Positions 28,270-37,180 of a DNA stretch of 47,409 nt are shown piece by piece. Position 1 is the first letter of the stretch, and each line of letters starts with the position of its first letter. Source of the DNA: Steroidobacteraceae bacterium. GTDB taxonomy: Bacteria; Pseudomonadota; Gammaproteobacteria; Steroidobacterales; Steroidobacteraceae. The position numbers were made by a program, and so were the translations under genes. The stretch spans positions 1 to 47,409 of the forward strand of contig JALHTE010000017.1 in NCBI GenBank assembly GCA_022865595.1, in the 5' to 3' direction. The notes beneath the pieces were generated by a model that saw only the letters and a program-made list of their open reading frames with translations, was not told where the DNA came from and searched no databases.

Positions 28270-29925
28270 ATGTACACGAGCTTTTTCGGGCTCCAGGAAA
28301 AGCCGTTCGCGATTACTCCTGACCCGCGCTACCTCTACCTGAGTGGCCGTCATGCGGAGGCGCTCGCGCACCTGCTCTATGGAATAAACGAGTCCGGCGG
28401 GTTCATACAGCTCACGGGCGAGGTCGGAACCGGCAAGACCACCGTGATCCGCAGCCTGCTCGAGCAACTGCCGGGCCACGCGGACGTCGCACTGATCCTG
28501 AATCCGCGCATCACGCCAGCCGAATTCCTGCTGACGATCTGCGAGGAGCTGCACATCCCGGTGCCGGAGCAGGGACGAGGCAGCACCAAGACACTGATGG
28601 ACCTGCTCGGGCGGCACCTGCTCGACACGCACGCGCGCGGCCGTCGCGTCGTGCTGATCGTGGACGAGGCGCAGAACCTGAGCACGGAGACTCTCGAACA
28701 GGTACGGCTGCTGACCAACCTCGAGACCGCGACGACCAAGCTGCTGCAGATCATCCTGATCGGCCAGCCCGAGCTTCGCGACCTGCTCGACCGCGCGGAA
28801 CTGAGGCAGCTCGCGCAGCGCATCACCGGCCGGTACCACCTCGACCCTCTCTCGGCCGAGGAATCGGCGGGCTATGTCCGCCACCGCATGCGGGTCGCCG
28901 GCGCGACGGCCGAGGTGTTCACGCCGTCGGCACTGCGTGAGATCCAGCGCCTGAGCCACGGCGTGCCGCGCGTCATCAACGTGGTCTCGGACCGTGCATT
29001 GCTCGGCGGATTCACGCGCGAGGAACACCGTGTCGGCGGGGCGTTGATCCGGCAGGCAGCCTCCGAGGTTTATGGACGCCCGATTCCCGCGCCCTGGCTC
29101 AAGTGGGCCACGGCTGCGGCAGCTGCCGCTGCAGTCGGGCTCGTGGCAGTGGGTCTCGTAAGCCTGTGGTCGAAGAACCAGCAGGCGCCTGCGCCTGCTG
29201 CTGCCGAGGCCGTCGAATCGTCGCCGGCGCCGGCGATTCCGACCGCATCCGCAATGGCCGACGCGGTGACGCCGGCTGCCGCGGTCGAGCCGGCACAACT
29301 CGACGACCTGCTCGCGGCTCACGCCGGCGACACGACGACCGAAGCCGCGCTCAGCCGACTCTTCAAGGCCTGGGGTGCGAGCTACGATCCGTCCAGGGGC
29401 ACCGGTTGCGAACAGGCGGCGGGCCAGGGTCTCGAGTGCCTGTTCCAGAAAGGCTCGTGGGCGCAGCTCCAGACACTTGACCGACCGGCGATACTCACGC
29501 TGACCGATGAAGCCGGACGGACACACCAGGTCGTGCTCGAGGGCCTGACCGACGAAACAGCGTCCTTCGGCATCGGCGACCAGTTGAGTACCGTGCCGAT
29601 CGCCGAGGCCTCGCGCTACTGGTTTGGAGACTTCCTGCTCCTGTGGCGACCACCATTGGCGGTGCCGAAGTCTCTCGGTCCGGGCTCACGCGGCGCGGAC
29701 GTCAAGTGGCTGCGTGAAAGCCTGCGTGCCGCACAGGGCCTGCCCCCGGCCCCGGGGGGCAGCGACGTCTACGACGCGCAGCTCACGAGCGAAGTGCAGG
29801 AATTCCAGCGCCAGCACCGGCTCGTGGTGGACGGTGTCGCAGGTGTGCAGACCCAGATCGTGCTCGACACGGTGATCCGCGCGACCGGGTCCCCGACGAT
29901 CGTGTCCCGACCGGCGGAGAGCTGA
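28270..29925 (+). CDS. GspA/ExeA-like AAA ATPase with C-terminal peptidoglycan-binding domain
   Basis: MYTSFFGLQEKPFAITPDPRYLYLSGRHAEALAHLLYGI; Walker A GEVGTGKTT; VLIVDEAQNLS; TM; PG-binding DVKWLRESLRAAQ...VVDGVAGVQTQIVL. Confidence 0.94.
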   Translation: MYTSFFGLQEKPFAITPDPRYLYLSGRHAEALAHLLYGINESGGFIQLTGEVGTGKTTVIRSLLEQLPGHADVALILNPRITPAEFLLTICEELHIPVPEQGRGSTKTLMDLLGRHLLDTHARGRRVVLIVDEAQNLSTETLEQVRLLTNLETATTKLLQIILIGQPELRDLLDRAELRQLAQRITGRYHLDPLSAEESAGYVRHRMRVAGATAEVFTPSALREIQRLSHGVPRVINVVSDRALLGGFTREEHRVGGALIRQAASEVYGRPIPAPWLKWATAAAAAAAVGLVAVGLVSLWSKNQQAPAPAAAEAVESSPAPAIPTASAMADAVTPAAAVEPAQLDDLLAAHAGDTTTEAALSRLFKAWGASYDPSRGTGCEQAAGQGLECLFQKGSWAQLQTLDRPAILTLTDEAGRTHQVVLEGLTDETASFGIGDQLSTVPIAEASRYWFGDFLLLWRPPLAVPKSLGPGSRGADVKWLRESLRAAQGLPPAPGGSDVYDAQLTSEVQEFQRQHRLVVDGVAGVQTQIVLDTVIRATGSPTIVSRPAES

Positions 29926-29928
29926 ACG

Positions 29929-30744
29929 ATGTCGTTCATCCTCGACGCCTTGCGAAAATCAGAGCACGAGCGGCAGCGAACCACCGGTCCCGCCCTTGCT
30001 GAAGTGCCTGTTGCGGCACCGCGCCCGCGCAGCAACGTGTGGGCTCCGATCGCAATTGCGCTGTTGCTGGTGAATCTCCTGGTCGTCGGCGTGTGGCTGT
30101 TGCGGAAATCGGCGAGTGAGCCAGCAGCCCCGCCGGCCGCAGCCGCAGTCATGGATGGCACACTGGAACCCTCCGGCGCCGCACCGGGCCCGCTGAATAC
30201 ATCGCCCGCAACCACGGCGGACAGTCCCGCAACTGCTGCGGTCCCGCCACCGGCGATGCTGCGCCCGGCCGAACCCGTGACGGCACCGGTCCGCCAGGGT
30301 CGGAATCCGCTCGAAGCGGAAACGGCCGGTGGCCCGCCGGAGCTCGATCCGCAGATGTCGGCACAGGCCGCGGCCGTGCCCGAGGGCCCGGCGGCGGTGA
30401 CGCGCGTGCCAACGCGGCGCGGGTCGGTCGTCTACGAGTCGCTGCCGGACTCCGCAACGGTTGGCGGTGATTCATACACGCCGCAGCCAGCCGCCAGCCG
30501 TCAGCCCTCCGGCACCGGAGCAGGACTGCCTTCGGCGGACCAGCTCGCTGCAACGGGAATACCAGCCCTCAATCTCGACCTGCACGTATACGCAACCGTA
30601 CCGGCGCAGCGACTGGTGTTCATCAATGCGCGCAAGTACCGCGAAGGCGAAACGCTGCAGGAAGGACCCGTGGTCAGCCAGATCACGCCGACGGGCGTGG
30701 TGCTCGAGTACCAGGGCCGCAGCTACCTGCTGACCCACGACTGA
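29929..30744 (+). CDS. GspB/ExeB-like general secretion assembly protein
   Basis: MSFILDALRKSEHERQRTTGP, TM segment, C-terminal LDLHVYATVPAQRLVFINARKYREGETLQEGPVVSQITPTGVVLEYQGRSYLL. Confidence 0.93.
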   Translation: MSFILDALRKSEHERQRTTGPALAEVPVAAPRPRSNVWAPIAIALLLVNLLVVGVWLLRKSASEPAAPPAAAAVMDGTLEPSGAAPGPLNTSPATTADSPATAAVPPPAMLRPAEPVTAPVRQGRNPLEAETAGGPPELDPQMSAQAAAVPEGPAAVTRVPTRRGSVVYESLPDSATVGGDSYTPQPAASRQPSGTGAGLPSADQLAATGIPALNLDLHVYATVPAQRLVFINARKYREGETLQEGPVVSQITPTGVVLEYQGRSYLLTHD

Positions 30745-30753
30745 GCGCCCGCC

Positions 30754-31884
30754 ATGAAGATCGAGACACTCGCGGTCCACGCGGGGCGCGAAACCGACCC
30801 GGCAACCGGCGCGCTGCGCGAGCCTATCCACCTCTCGACGACCTTCGAGCGCGCCGCGGACGGCGACTACCCGCAAGGCCACAACTACACGCGCAACAGC
30901 AACCCGAACCGCAACTCGCTCGAACGGGCGATCACGGCGCTCGAAGGCGGCGCGGGAGCGGTTGCGTTCGCGTCCGGGTCCGCGGCAACACTCGCCGCGT
31001 TTTCGCTGGCCGCTCCCGGGGGCCGGATCGTGTGCTCGGCCGACTGCTACCACGGCACCGCGAAACAGCTTCGCGGGCTGCTGGCCGACTTCGGGATCAG
31101 CGCGGAATTCGTCGATACGTCGGATACTGCGGCTGTCGCCCGGGCACTCGAGGCGCCGGCATCGCTGCTTTGGGTCGAGACGCCGTCAAACCCGCTGCTG
31201 AAAGTGAGCGACATCGCGGCGCTGTCCCGCCTCGCGCACCAGTGCAGCGCGCTGCTCGCCTGCGACAACACGTTTTCAAGCCCCGTGCTGCAACGCCCTT
31301 TCGATTTCGGCGCGGACCTCGTCATGCACAGCACGACGAAGTACCTGGGCGGTCACAGCGACGTGCTCGGTGGCGTACTCGTGACCCGGGAAAAGGGGCC
31401 TGCGCTGGAGCGCCTTCGCGACTTCCAGTCGACGACCGGCGGCGTCCCGTCGCCGTTCGACTGCTGGCTGGTGCTGCGCAGCCTGGCGACGTTGCCGCTG
31501 CGTGTTCGCGCGCAATCGGCCAATGCGGCGGCGATCGCGCGCTTCCTCAATGCCGACCGCCGGATCGAGCGCGTGCACTATCCGGGCCTCGAGAGCCACA
31601 GCGGACACGCGCTGGCGGTGCGGCAGATGCCGGACGGATTCGGCTCGGTGGTGTCATTCCAGGTACCCGGCGGCGCGGCACAGGCAATGGCGGTGGCAGC
31701 GCGCGCGCAGCTGTTCACTCGAGCGACCAGCCTGGGTGGTGTCGAGAGCCTGATTGAGCACCGGGCCTCGATGGAAGGTCCTCACAGCCAGACACCACCG
31801 AACCTGCTGCGACTCTCGATCGGCGTCGAAAACGTCTCGGACCTGATCGCTGACCTCGACCAGGCGCTCGGCACCGGCAGCTGA
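30754..31884 (+). CDS. Trans-sulfuration PLP enzyme (cystathionine gamma-synthase/beta-lyase family)
   Basis: ETLAVHAGRETDPATGALREPIHLSTTFE; PLP lysine VMHSTTKYLGGHSDVLGG. Substrate specificity not assignable. Confidence 0.93.
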   Translation: MKIETLAVHAGRETDPATGALREPIHLSTTFERAADGDYPQGHNYTRNSNPNRNSLERAITALEGGAGAVAFASGSAATLAAFSLAAPGGRIVCSADCYHGTAKQLRGLLADFGISAEFVDTSDTAAVARALEAPASLLWVETPSNPLLKVSDIAALSRLAHQCSALLACDNTFSSPVLQRPFDFGADLVMHSTTKYLGGHSDVLGGVLVTREKGPALERLRDFQSTTGGVPSPFDCWLVLRSLATLPLRVRAQSANAAAIARFLNADRRIERVHYPGLESHSGHALAVRQMPDGFGSVVSFQVPGGAAQAMAVAARAQLFTRATSLGGVESLIEHRASMEGPHSQTPPNLLRLSIGVENVSDLIADLDQALGTGS

Positions 31885-31938
31885 GGCGCACGCCGCACGC
31901 CCACCGCGGTCGCGCTCGTCGGCTCCGTGGGTCGCGGG

Positions 31939-32415
31939 CTAGTTTGCCGGCTCAGCCGATGTCTGGACCGGGCGTCCCGCCTTCTGCCATCCCCGCATGT
32001 CGCCCTCGAGGTGTGCAAGCTTCGTGTACCCGTTGGCCGCGAGCGTCTCGGCTGCGAGCCCCGCGCACCGGCCGGAGTGGCAATAGAGGATGATCTCGTC
32101 GTCCTTCGGGATCTCGCCGAGGCGCGATGCGACCTGGTCATAGGGAATGTTGACCGCGCCGGGCACGTGCCCCTCCGCGAACTCCTTCGGTTTGCGCACG
32201 TCGAGGATGAAGACCTGGCTGCCCCTGTCAGCCTGCATCTTGACCAGCGCATCCTGGGAAACCTGGACCAGGTGCACCGGTGGGGTGGCCGGCTGCACCG
32301 CCGCGGCATCCGCGGCTGGCACGGCCTGCGGCGGCGTCGACCCGGCGAACACCGCACAGGCGGCGAGCACGCCCAGCAGACAGGTGAAGGTCCTGCGAAT
32401 CATGTGCATCTCCAA
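31939..32415 (-). CDS. Rhodanese-domain exported protein
   Basis: Signal peptide; VFILDVRKPKEFAEGHVPGAVNIPYDQV; IILYCHSGRCAGLAAETLAANGY. Confidence 0.93.
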   Translation of the reverse strand: MEMHMIRRTFTCLLGVLAACAVFAGSTPPQAVPAADAAAVQPATPPVHLVQVSQDALVKMQADRGSQVFILDVRKPKEFAEGHVPGAVNIPYDQVASRLGEIPKDDEIILYCHSGRCAGLAAETLAANGYTKLAHLEGDMRGWQKAGRPVQTSAEPAN

Positions 32416-32458
32416 TTGAATCCCGTCCTTACCTGGGACCCTGCCCCGACCCGTGCGT

Positions 32459-32851
32459 TCAATCTGTCACGCAGGCATCCACTTCGATTTCGACCAGCAT
32501 GTCCGGATCCACCAGGCCGCTGACCTCCACCATCGTCGCGGCCGGGCGTATGGAACCGAAGTACTCGCCGTGCACGCGGCCCACCGCCTCCCAGTCTTTC
32601 ACGTCGCGAACATACATCCGGGACCGAACCACGTGCTCCAGCCCGGCACCCGCGCGCTCGAGCGCCGCACGAATGTTGTCCAGGGTCTGTCTCGTCTGCC
32701 CGGCGGCGTCGCCGGGCGCGACGATACGCCCGCCAGGCCCCGTGGCCGTCGTGCCGGCGACCCATACGAATGGCCCGACCCGGACAGCCCGTGAGTAGCC
32801 GACCACCGGCTCCCAGGGGGTGCCGGTCGAGTAGTTGACACGCTCTTTCAT
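32459..32851 (-). CDS. RidA family protein
   Basis: [57 protein letters not shown]. Confidence 0.93.
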   Translation of the reverse strand: MKERVNYSTGTPWEPVVGYSRAVRVGPFVWVAGTTATGPGGRIVAPGDAAGQTRQTLDNIRAALERAGAGLEHVVRSRMYVRDVKDWEAVGRVHGEYFGSIRPAATMVEVSGLVDPDMLVEIEVDACVTD

Positions 32852-32956
32852 CCCGGCCCCTTTCTTCAGATTCCTTCGACAGACATTAGCTCAATGCCTT
32901 GCGATGAGGCGAGTTCGCCAGTATTGTTAACCAATAGTTTACTCGAGGCGGCGACC

Positions 32957-33880
32957 ATGGCGGCAGATCCCGGCCGGCTCCCACTGAACGCGCTGCGCGT
33001 CTTCGAGGCCGTGGCGACGCACCTGAGCTTCACCGCTGCAGCGAAGGAACTCGGGGTCACGACCGCCGCGGTCAGTGCCCAGATCAAGTCGCTGGAAGCC
33101 GACATTGGCGTGCCGCTTTTTCGCCGCCACACCCGCGCGGTCGCCCTGACCCAGGAGGGTGCCGAGCTGCTGCCCGGCGTGCGACGAGGTCTCGATGAAC
33201 TGCGCCGCGGCGTGGACCGGATCCGCCGCGAGCGCGTAGGCGGCATGCTGAACCTGAGCGTGCCGAGCGAGTTCCTGCAACGGTGGTTGCTGCCGCGCCT
33301 GGGCGAGTTCACGCGCCAGCACCCGGAGATCGAGGTGCGCTTCGGACCGGCGAGGGCACTTCTGGACTTCAGCCGCGACGACTTCCACGCGGCCATCATC
33401 TACGGCGCGGGCTCGTGGCCCGGGCTCAAGTCCGAGCGGCTGCTGGAGGAGTGGGTATTCCCGGTCTGCAGCCCCGCCCTGCTCGCGGAACTGGGTCCCA
33501 TCGAAACACTGAACGATTTTTCGCGCTATCCGCTGGTGCACAGCCGGGCGGAACCCTGGGTCGATTGGTTGCGCCGCGTCGGGGGTGACACCACGCGCGC
33601 CGAGAGCGTCCCGATGGCCGAAGACTCGGTGGCGACCCTGGCCGCGGTTGAAAAGGGCAAGGGCGTCGCGCTCGCGCGCTGGTCGCTGGTCGCCGCGGAT
33701 CTCGCCGCAGGCCGGCTGGTGCGCCCGATGATGCCAAGCGTGCAGCAGAGCAATGCCTGGCATCTCGTCGCGCCGCCGGAGAGCTTCTCGCTGCCCAAGG
33801 TGGTGCGGTTCCGCGCCTGGCTGGTCGAATGCTGCCGCGAGTTCGCGCCGCCGACCGGGGAGACGCTCGCGGCCGAGTGA
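32957..33880 (+). CDS. LysR-family regulator (GcvA-like)
   Basis: LPLNALRVFEAVATHLSFTAAAKELGVTTAAVSAQIKSLEADIGVPLFRR. Start at 32957 preferred over 32894; divergent from ridA. Confidence 0.92.
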   Translation: MAADPGRLPLNALRVFEAVATHLSFTAAAKELGVTTAAVSAQIKSLEADIGVPLFRRHTRAVALTQEGAELLPGVRRGLDELRRGVDRIRRERVGGMLNLSVPSEFLQRWLLPRLGEFTRQHPEIEVRFGPARALLDFSRDDFHAAIIYGAGSWPGLKSERLLEEWVFPVCSPALLAELGPIETLNDFSRYPLVHSRAEPWVDWLRRVGGDTTRAESVPMAEDSVATLAAVEKGKGVALARWSLVAADLAAGRLVRPMMPSVQQSNAWHLVAPPESFSLPKVVRFRAWLVECCREFAPPTGETLAAE

Positions 33881-34837
33881 TCAGCCCGCGAACTTCAGCC
33901 TTGCGAGCAGCGGCCTGTGGTCCGAGCCAACGGCCGGCCCGACCTGGGTGCCCTCAGAGCACAGGCCGGGCGACACGAACACGTGGTCGATCCGCAGCGC
34001 CAGCGGCCAGAAGCCAGGCAACCAGGTCGGTTGCCAGCGTGAGCCGTTCGCCGCGTCCTGCATTCCGGACGTTCGCAGGAAAGCGGCATAGGCTGGTGAC
34101 CACGGCGTGGCATTCAGGTCTCCAAGCACGATCGCCGGACCGGTCCCTGCCGCGATCGATCTCGCGGCAGCTTCGAGCGAGGCATCGCGCGCGCGCGCGC
34201 GCCCGGGCGTGACAGGCCAGCGAGTGTGCAGGGCCAGGAAGCGCACTGGCCGATCCGCGATCTGCACGTGCCCGGCGAGCGATGGAAGGCCGTCGCCGGC
34301 AAAGTCTTCCGGCTCGACCGGATCCAGCGGCCAGCGGCTCAGGACACCGATGCCATAGGCGTCCTCACGCGGCAGCATCGCGCGGTATGGGTAGGCTGGA
34401 AGCCTGGACAGGTCGTGGGCCCAGGCCGAGGTCAATTCCTGCACCACGACCAGGTCCGCCGGGTGCGAGGCAAGCCACTCAAGGAAACGACTGCGGTCGA
34501 CGTTGCCGTACTGGACGTTGGCGGTGACCACCGCGAACCGCGGGCCGACGCACGCGAAGCCGGGCTGGCCCGCCTGGACGCGCTGCATTACGGGCAGCGC
34601 GTTGAAGGCCGCGATCAGTATCGCGAGCAGCGAGGCGCGCGGACTTCCAGTCGCCAGCATCGCCACCGCGAGCGCGAGGCCGGCCACCGCGTACTGGATG
34701 CGGAAGTGAACGAAGAGTTCGAAGGGCCAGCCAAGACCGGCCGCGAGCGCAAGCAGCGTCGCGGCGCTGAGCGCTGCGAGCAGCGCACGCACTGCGATCA
34801 GGAAATTGTCGCGCGCGCTTCGCTCAGGCCTGGGCAC
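33881..34837 (-). CDS. Endonuclease/exonuclease/phosphatase family membrane protein
   Basis: N-terminal TM helices; VTANVQYGNVDRSRFLEWLASHPADLVVVQEL; VLGDLNATPWSPAY; GSDHRPLLARL. Confidence 0.9.
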   Translation of the reverse strand: MPRPERSARDNFLIAVRALLAALSAATLLALAAGLGWPFELFVHFRIQYAVAGLALAVAMLATGSPRASLLAILIAAFNALPVMQRVQAGQPGFACVGPRFAVVTANVQYGNVDRSRFLEWLASHPADLVVVQELTSAWAHDLSRLPAYPYRAMLPREDAYGIGVLSRWPLDPVEPEDFAGDGLPSLAGHVQIADRPVRFLALHTRWPVTPGRARARDASLEAAARSIAAGTGPAIVLGDLNATPWSPAYAAFLRTSGMQDAANGSRWQPTWLPGFWPLALRIDHVFVSPGLCSEGTQVGPAVGSDHRPLLARLKFAG

Positions 34838-35270
34838 GGGGTCGCTGCATGCCGTAATGCACGCTCAAGCGACGAACTCCCTTGACCCGTTTCGCCGAGC
34901 GCCGGATCTCCTGCATGAGACGCAGGAGCAGGTTCAGGCCCTCACGCTTTCCGCCCGCGCAGTACTCCTCGCCGATCCCGATATGCAGCACCGTGATGTG
35001 CTCGAGGTCCGGACGGGTGTAAACGGCGACGCCGAACGGCTCGCCGGTCTCGTCGTCGACGACGAACAGCGATTGCACGTCGGTCAGGCCGGCCACCTTG
35101 ACGCGGAGCCAGCCCTCGTCCTCGCGGATCTCGGGCGGGCCGAACTTTTCGATTGCGTCCACGATGCCCTGCGCGACCCGGTCCTGGCAGCCATTGAAAA
35201 ACAGCAGCCGCTCGAGTGACGAGCGATGCAGAGCCGCAATCCGCGACATGTACTTGACCGGTGTTCTCAT
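34824..35270 (-). CDS. Conserved protein, possibly N-acetyltransferase-like
   Basis: MRTPVKYMSRIAALHRSSLERLLFFNGC...ITVLHIGIGEEYCAGGKREGLNLLLRLMQEIRRSAKRVKGVRRLSVHYG. ATG at 35270 preferred over the longer ORF. Confidence 0.6.
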   Translation of the reverse strand: MRTPVKYMSRIAALHRSSLERLLFFNGCQDRVAQGIVDAIEKFGPPEIREDEGWLRVKVAGLTDVQSLFVVDDETGEPFGVAVYTRPDLEHITVLHIGIGEEYCAGGKREGLNLLLRLMQEIRRSAKRVKGVRRLSVHYGMQRPRAQA

Positions 35271-35495
35271 GCTCCGACTGGACCGGTGCACCGGTCTTCT
35301 CTGGTGACGCTGGGCGATGATGCTCGCGAGGCCGGCCCGTGTCGAGTGGGTCGATGCGGGGTCTCGCCGCGGTCCCCGCACACCCGTCTGGACCAGGTCC
35401 AGGGTGTCCGGCCCGGCGTTGCTGAACTTTGAATTGCCTCAGGTTTTTGCACGCAAACGATAGACGTTTCGACCCGGTTACTGCGGAATGCGACA

Positions 35496-37160
35496 GTGTC
35501 GAATTCCGCCCCACAGCGCCAGCCCCTGCCCGCTTCCGAGACTCGCGATCCGGGGGTGCTGGTGGACGTGCTGGTCCTGTCCGAGGACCTGCTGCTGTTC
35601 GATGCCATCCGCGGCGCAATTGGTGAACGCAACCCCGTCTGGCGGGCGCGCTCGGCGGAGGAATCGGTCGACCTTCTGCTCACTGGCCGGTGCGGCGTGC
35701 TGCTGGTCGACATGGCAGCCGTGTCGACGATGCCCGCGACGCTCATCACGGAGATCGTCGCGCAGTTCCCGGATGTCGTGGTGGTCGTCGCCGGCCGCCT
35801 CGAGGACGAGGCGCTGCTCGCCGGGTTGATCAGCAGCGGGTGCGTCTATCGGTTCATGCACAAGCCGCTCACGGCGAAGCGCGCCGGCATGTTCCTGAAT
35901 GCGGCGGTACGCCGCCACGTCGAACTGCGCGAGGCGCACTCGACTCAGCCGCTGCTGCCGCTGGCCACGATGATCCCCGGCCGCTTCGATCCATCGAAGT
36001 GGCTGTTCGTGACCGGAGGCCTGGCGATATTCGTGGCGCTGCTCTGGCTGTTCCTGGGCGGCGGCTTTAACCAGCTTGCCGACCCGCCTGCTCCCGCACC
36101 GGCGCACCGGGCGATCGAGCCAGCGACCCAGCCACTGGCCGATCCAGTGCTCTCGCGCGCGAGGGCCGCTTTCGTGGCGGGCCGGTTCGAGGCTCCGTCG
36201 GGACGAAACGCCCTCGACCTGTATGCCGCCGTGCTGTTGTCCAGGCCTGACCAGGCCGAGGCGCGCGCAGGACTCGACCGCACTATCGAGCACCTCGTAA
36301 GTGTCGCGCGGCAGGCTGAAGCCGACGGGAACCGGACCGAGGCCCGGCGGCTGCTCGCCCGATTGCAGTCCGCGGACGCGGCCAGTCCTGCAGTCACAGG
36401 ATTGGCCGAGTTCCTGGCAACGCCGCCCCAACCGGAACCGGCACAGGCGACGAAATCGACGCCGGCGCCGACGACCGCGGCGGTGACCCAGCCGGTAACG
36501 ACCGGGCATCCCGGGCTTGCTTCGCCCCCGGCGCCTCGGCGGTCAAGCGACTCCGGCGCCGCGGTCGCCTCCGTGCCACCCGTGACCAGCCGCCCGGCAG
36601 CCATTCGGTTCCAGGCTCCGCCTCGGGTCAGCCAACCGACCACGACTACCATGCGGCCGGTCGTTACTCCCGATCCGCTCACACCTACGGTCGCGAACGC
36701 AGACGAAATTCGCGCCGCGGCGCTCAGGGCGCGCCGCGCGCCGCGGCCCGCGCCAGCTTCCAGTATGCGCACCGCAAGCCGGCTTCCAATTGCGGGCTAC
36801 GTGCGCACACCCACGCCGGAGCCACCTGCGCCGAATAAGCCGGTGCCCCGCACGGACCCGGCCGTCTCGGCCATGCTCGCGATGCCGTCCGACGAGCTGG
36901 GCCGCGTGTCTTCGACCAACCCCGTGTACCCGGCCGCCGCGCTGCGCGACGGTGTCGAAGGCTGGGTGGAACTCAGTTTCACGATCACCGAAACAGGCAC
37001 CGTGCGCGACATCGAGGTCGTGGACGCGACGCCCCGTGGCGTTTTCGAATCCTCGGCAATGGAAGCGCTCGCATCCTGGCGGTACAAGCCTCGAATCGCC
37101 AACGGCCAGCCGGTGGCACACCGCTCTACCGCCACGCTGCGATTCGACGTCGACCGCTGA
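35496..37160 (+). CDS. Receiver-like domain / TM / TPR-like / TonB C-terminal fusion protein
   Basis: REC-like N-terminus (DVLVLSED, GVLLVDMA, VYRFMHKPL); TM LFVTGGLAIFVALLWLFLGGGF; Pro/Thr-rich linker; TonB_C VYPAAALRDGVEGWVELSFTITETGTVRDIEVVDATPRGVFESSAMEALASWRYKP. GTG start. Confidence 0.85.
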   Translation: MSNSAPQRQPLPASETRDPGVLVDVLVLSEDLLLFDAIRGAIGERNPVWRARSAEESVDLLLTGRCGVLLVDMAAVSTMPATLITEIVAQFPDVVVVVAGRLEDEALLAGLISSGCVYRFMHKPLTAKRAGMFLNAAVRRHVELREAHSTQPLLPLATMIPGRFDPSKWLFVTGGLAIFVALLWLFLGGGFNQLADPPAPAPAHRAIEPATQPLADPVLSRARAAFVAGRFEAPSGRNALDLYAAVLLSRPDQAEARAGLDRTIEHLVSVARQAEADGNRTEARRLLARLQSADAASPAVTGLAEFLATPPQPEPAQATKSTPAPTTAAVTQPVTTGHPGLASPPAPRRSSDSGAAVASVPPVTSRPAAIRFQAPPRVSQPTTTTMRPVVTPDPLTPTVANADEIRAAALRARRAPRPAPASSMRTASRLPIAGYVRTPTPEPPAPNKPVPRTDPAVSAMLAMPSDELGRVSSTNPVYPAAALRDGVEGWVELSFTITETGTVRDIEVVDATPRGVFESSAMEALASWRYKPRIANGQPVAHRSTATLRFDVDR

Positions 37161-37180
37161 GCAGGCAGTCGCGCCGGGCC

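Noticed and set aside
29179-29200. Perfect palindrome CAGCAGGCGC-CT-GCGCCTGCTG inside gspA
   Set aside because: It encodes the Gln-Gln-Ala-Pro-Ala-Pro-Ala-Ala linker just after the TM helix. Low-complexity Ala/Pro coding easily yields such symmetry and nothing else suggests function.
32923-32935. Near-palindrome ATTGTTAACCAAT upstream of the LysR gene at 32957
   Set aside because: Probably an ordinary LysR half-site region or promoter AT patch in the ridA/lysR divergent interval; too short and too imperfect to claim as a distinct element.
34186-34202. Alternating CG run (CGCGCGCGCGCGCGCGC)
   Set aside because: Within the EEP nuclease coding frame (Ala-Arg-Ala-Arg). Possible slippage or Z-DNA site, but expected at this GC content and without regulatory context.
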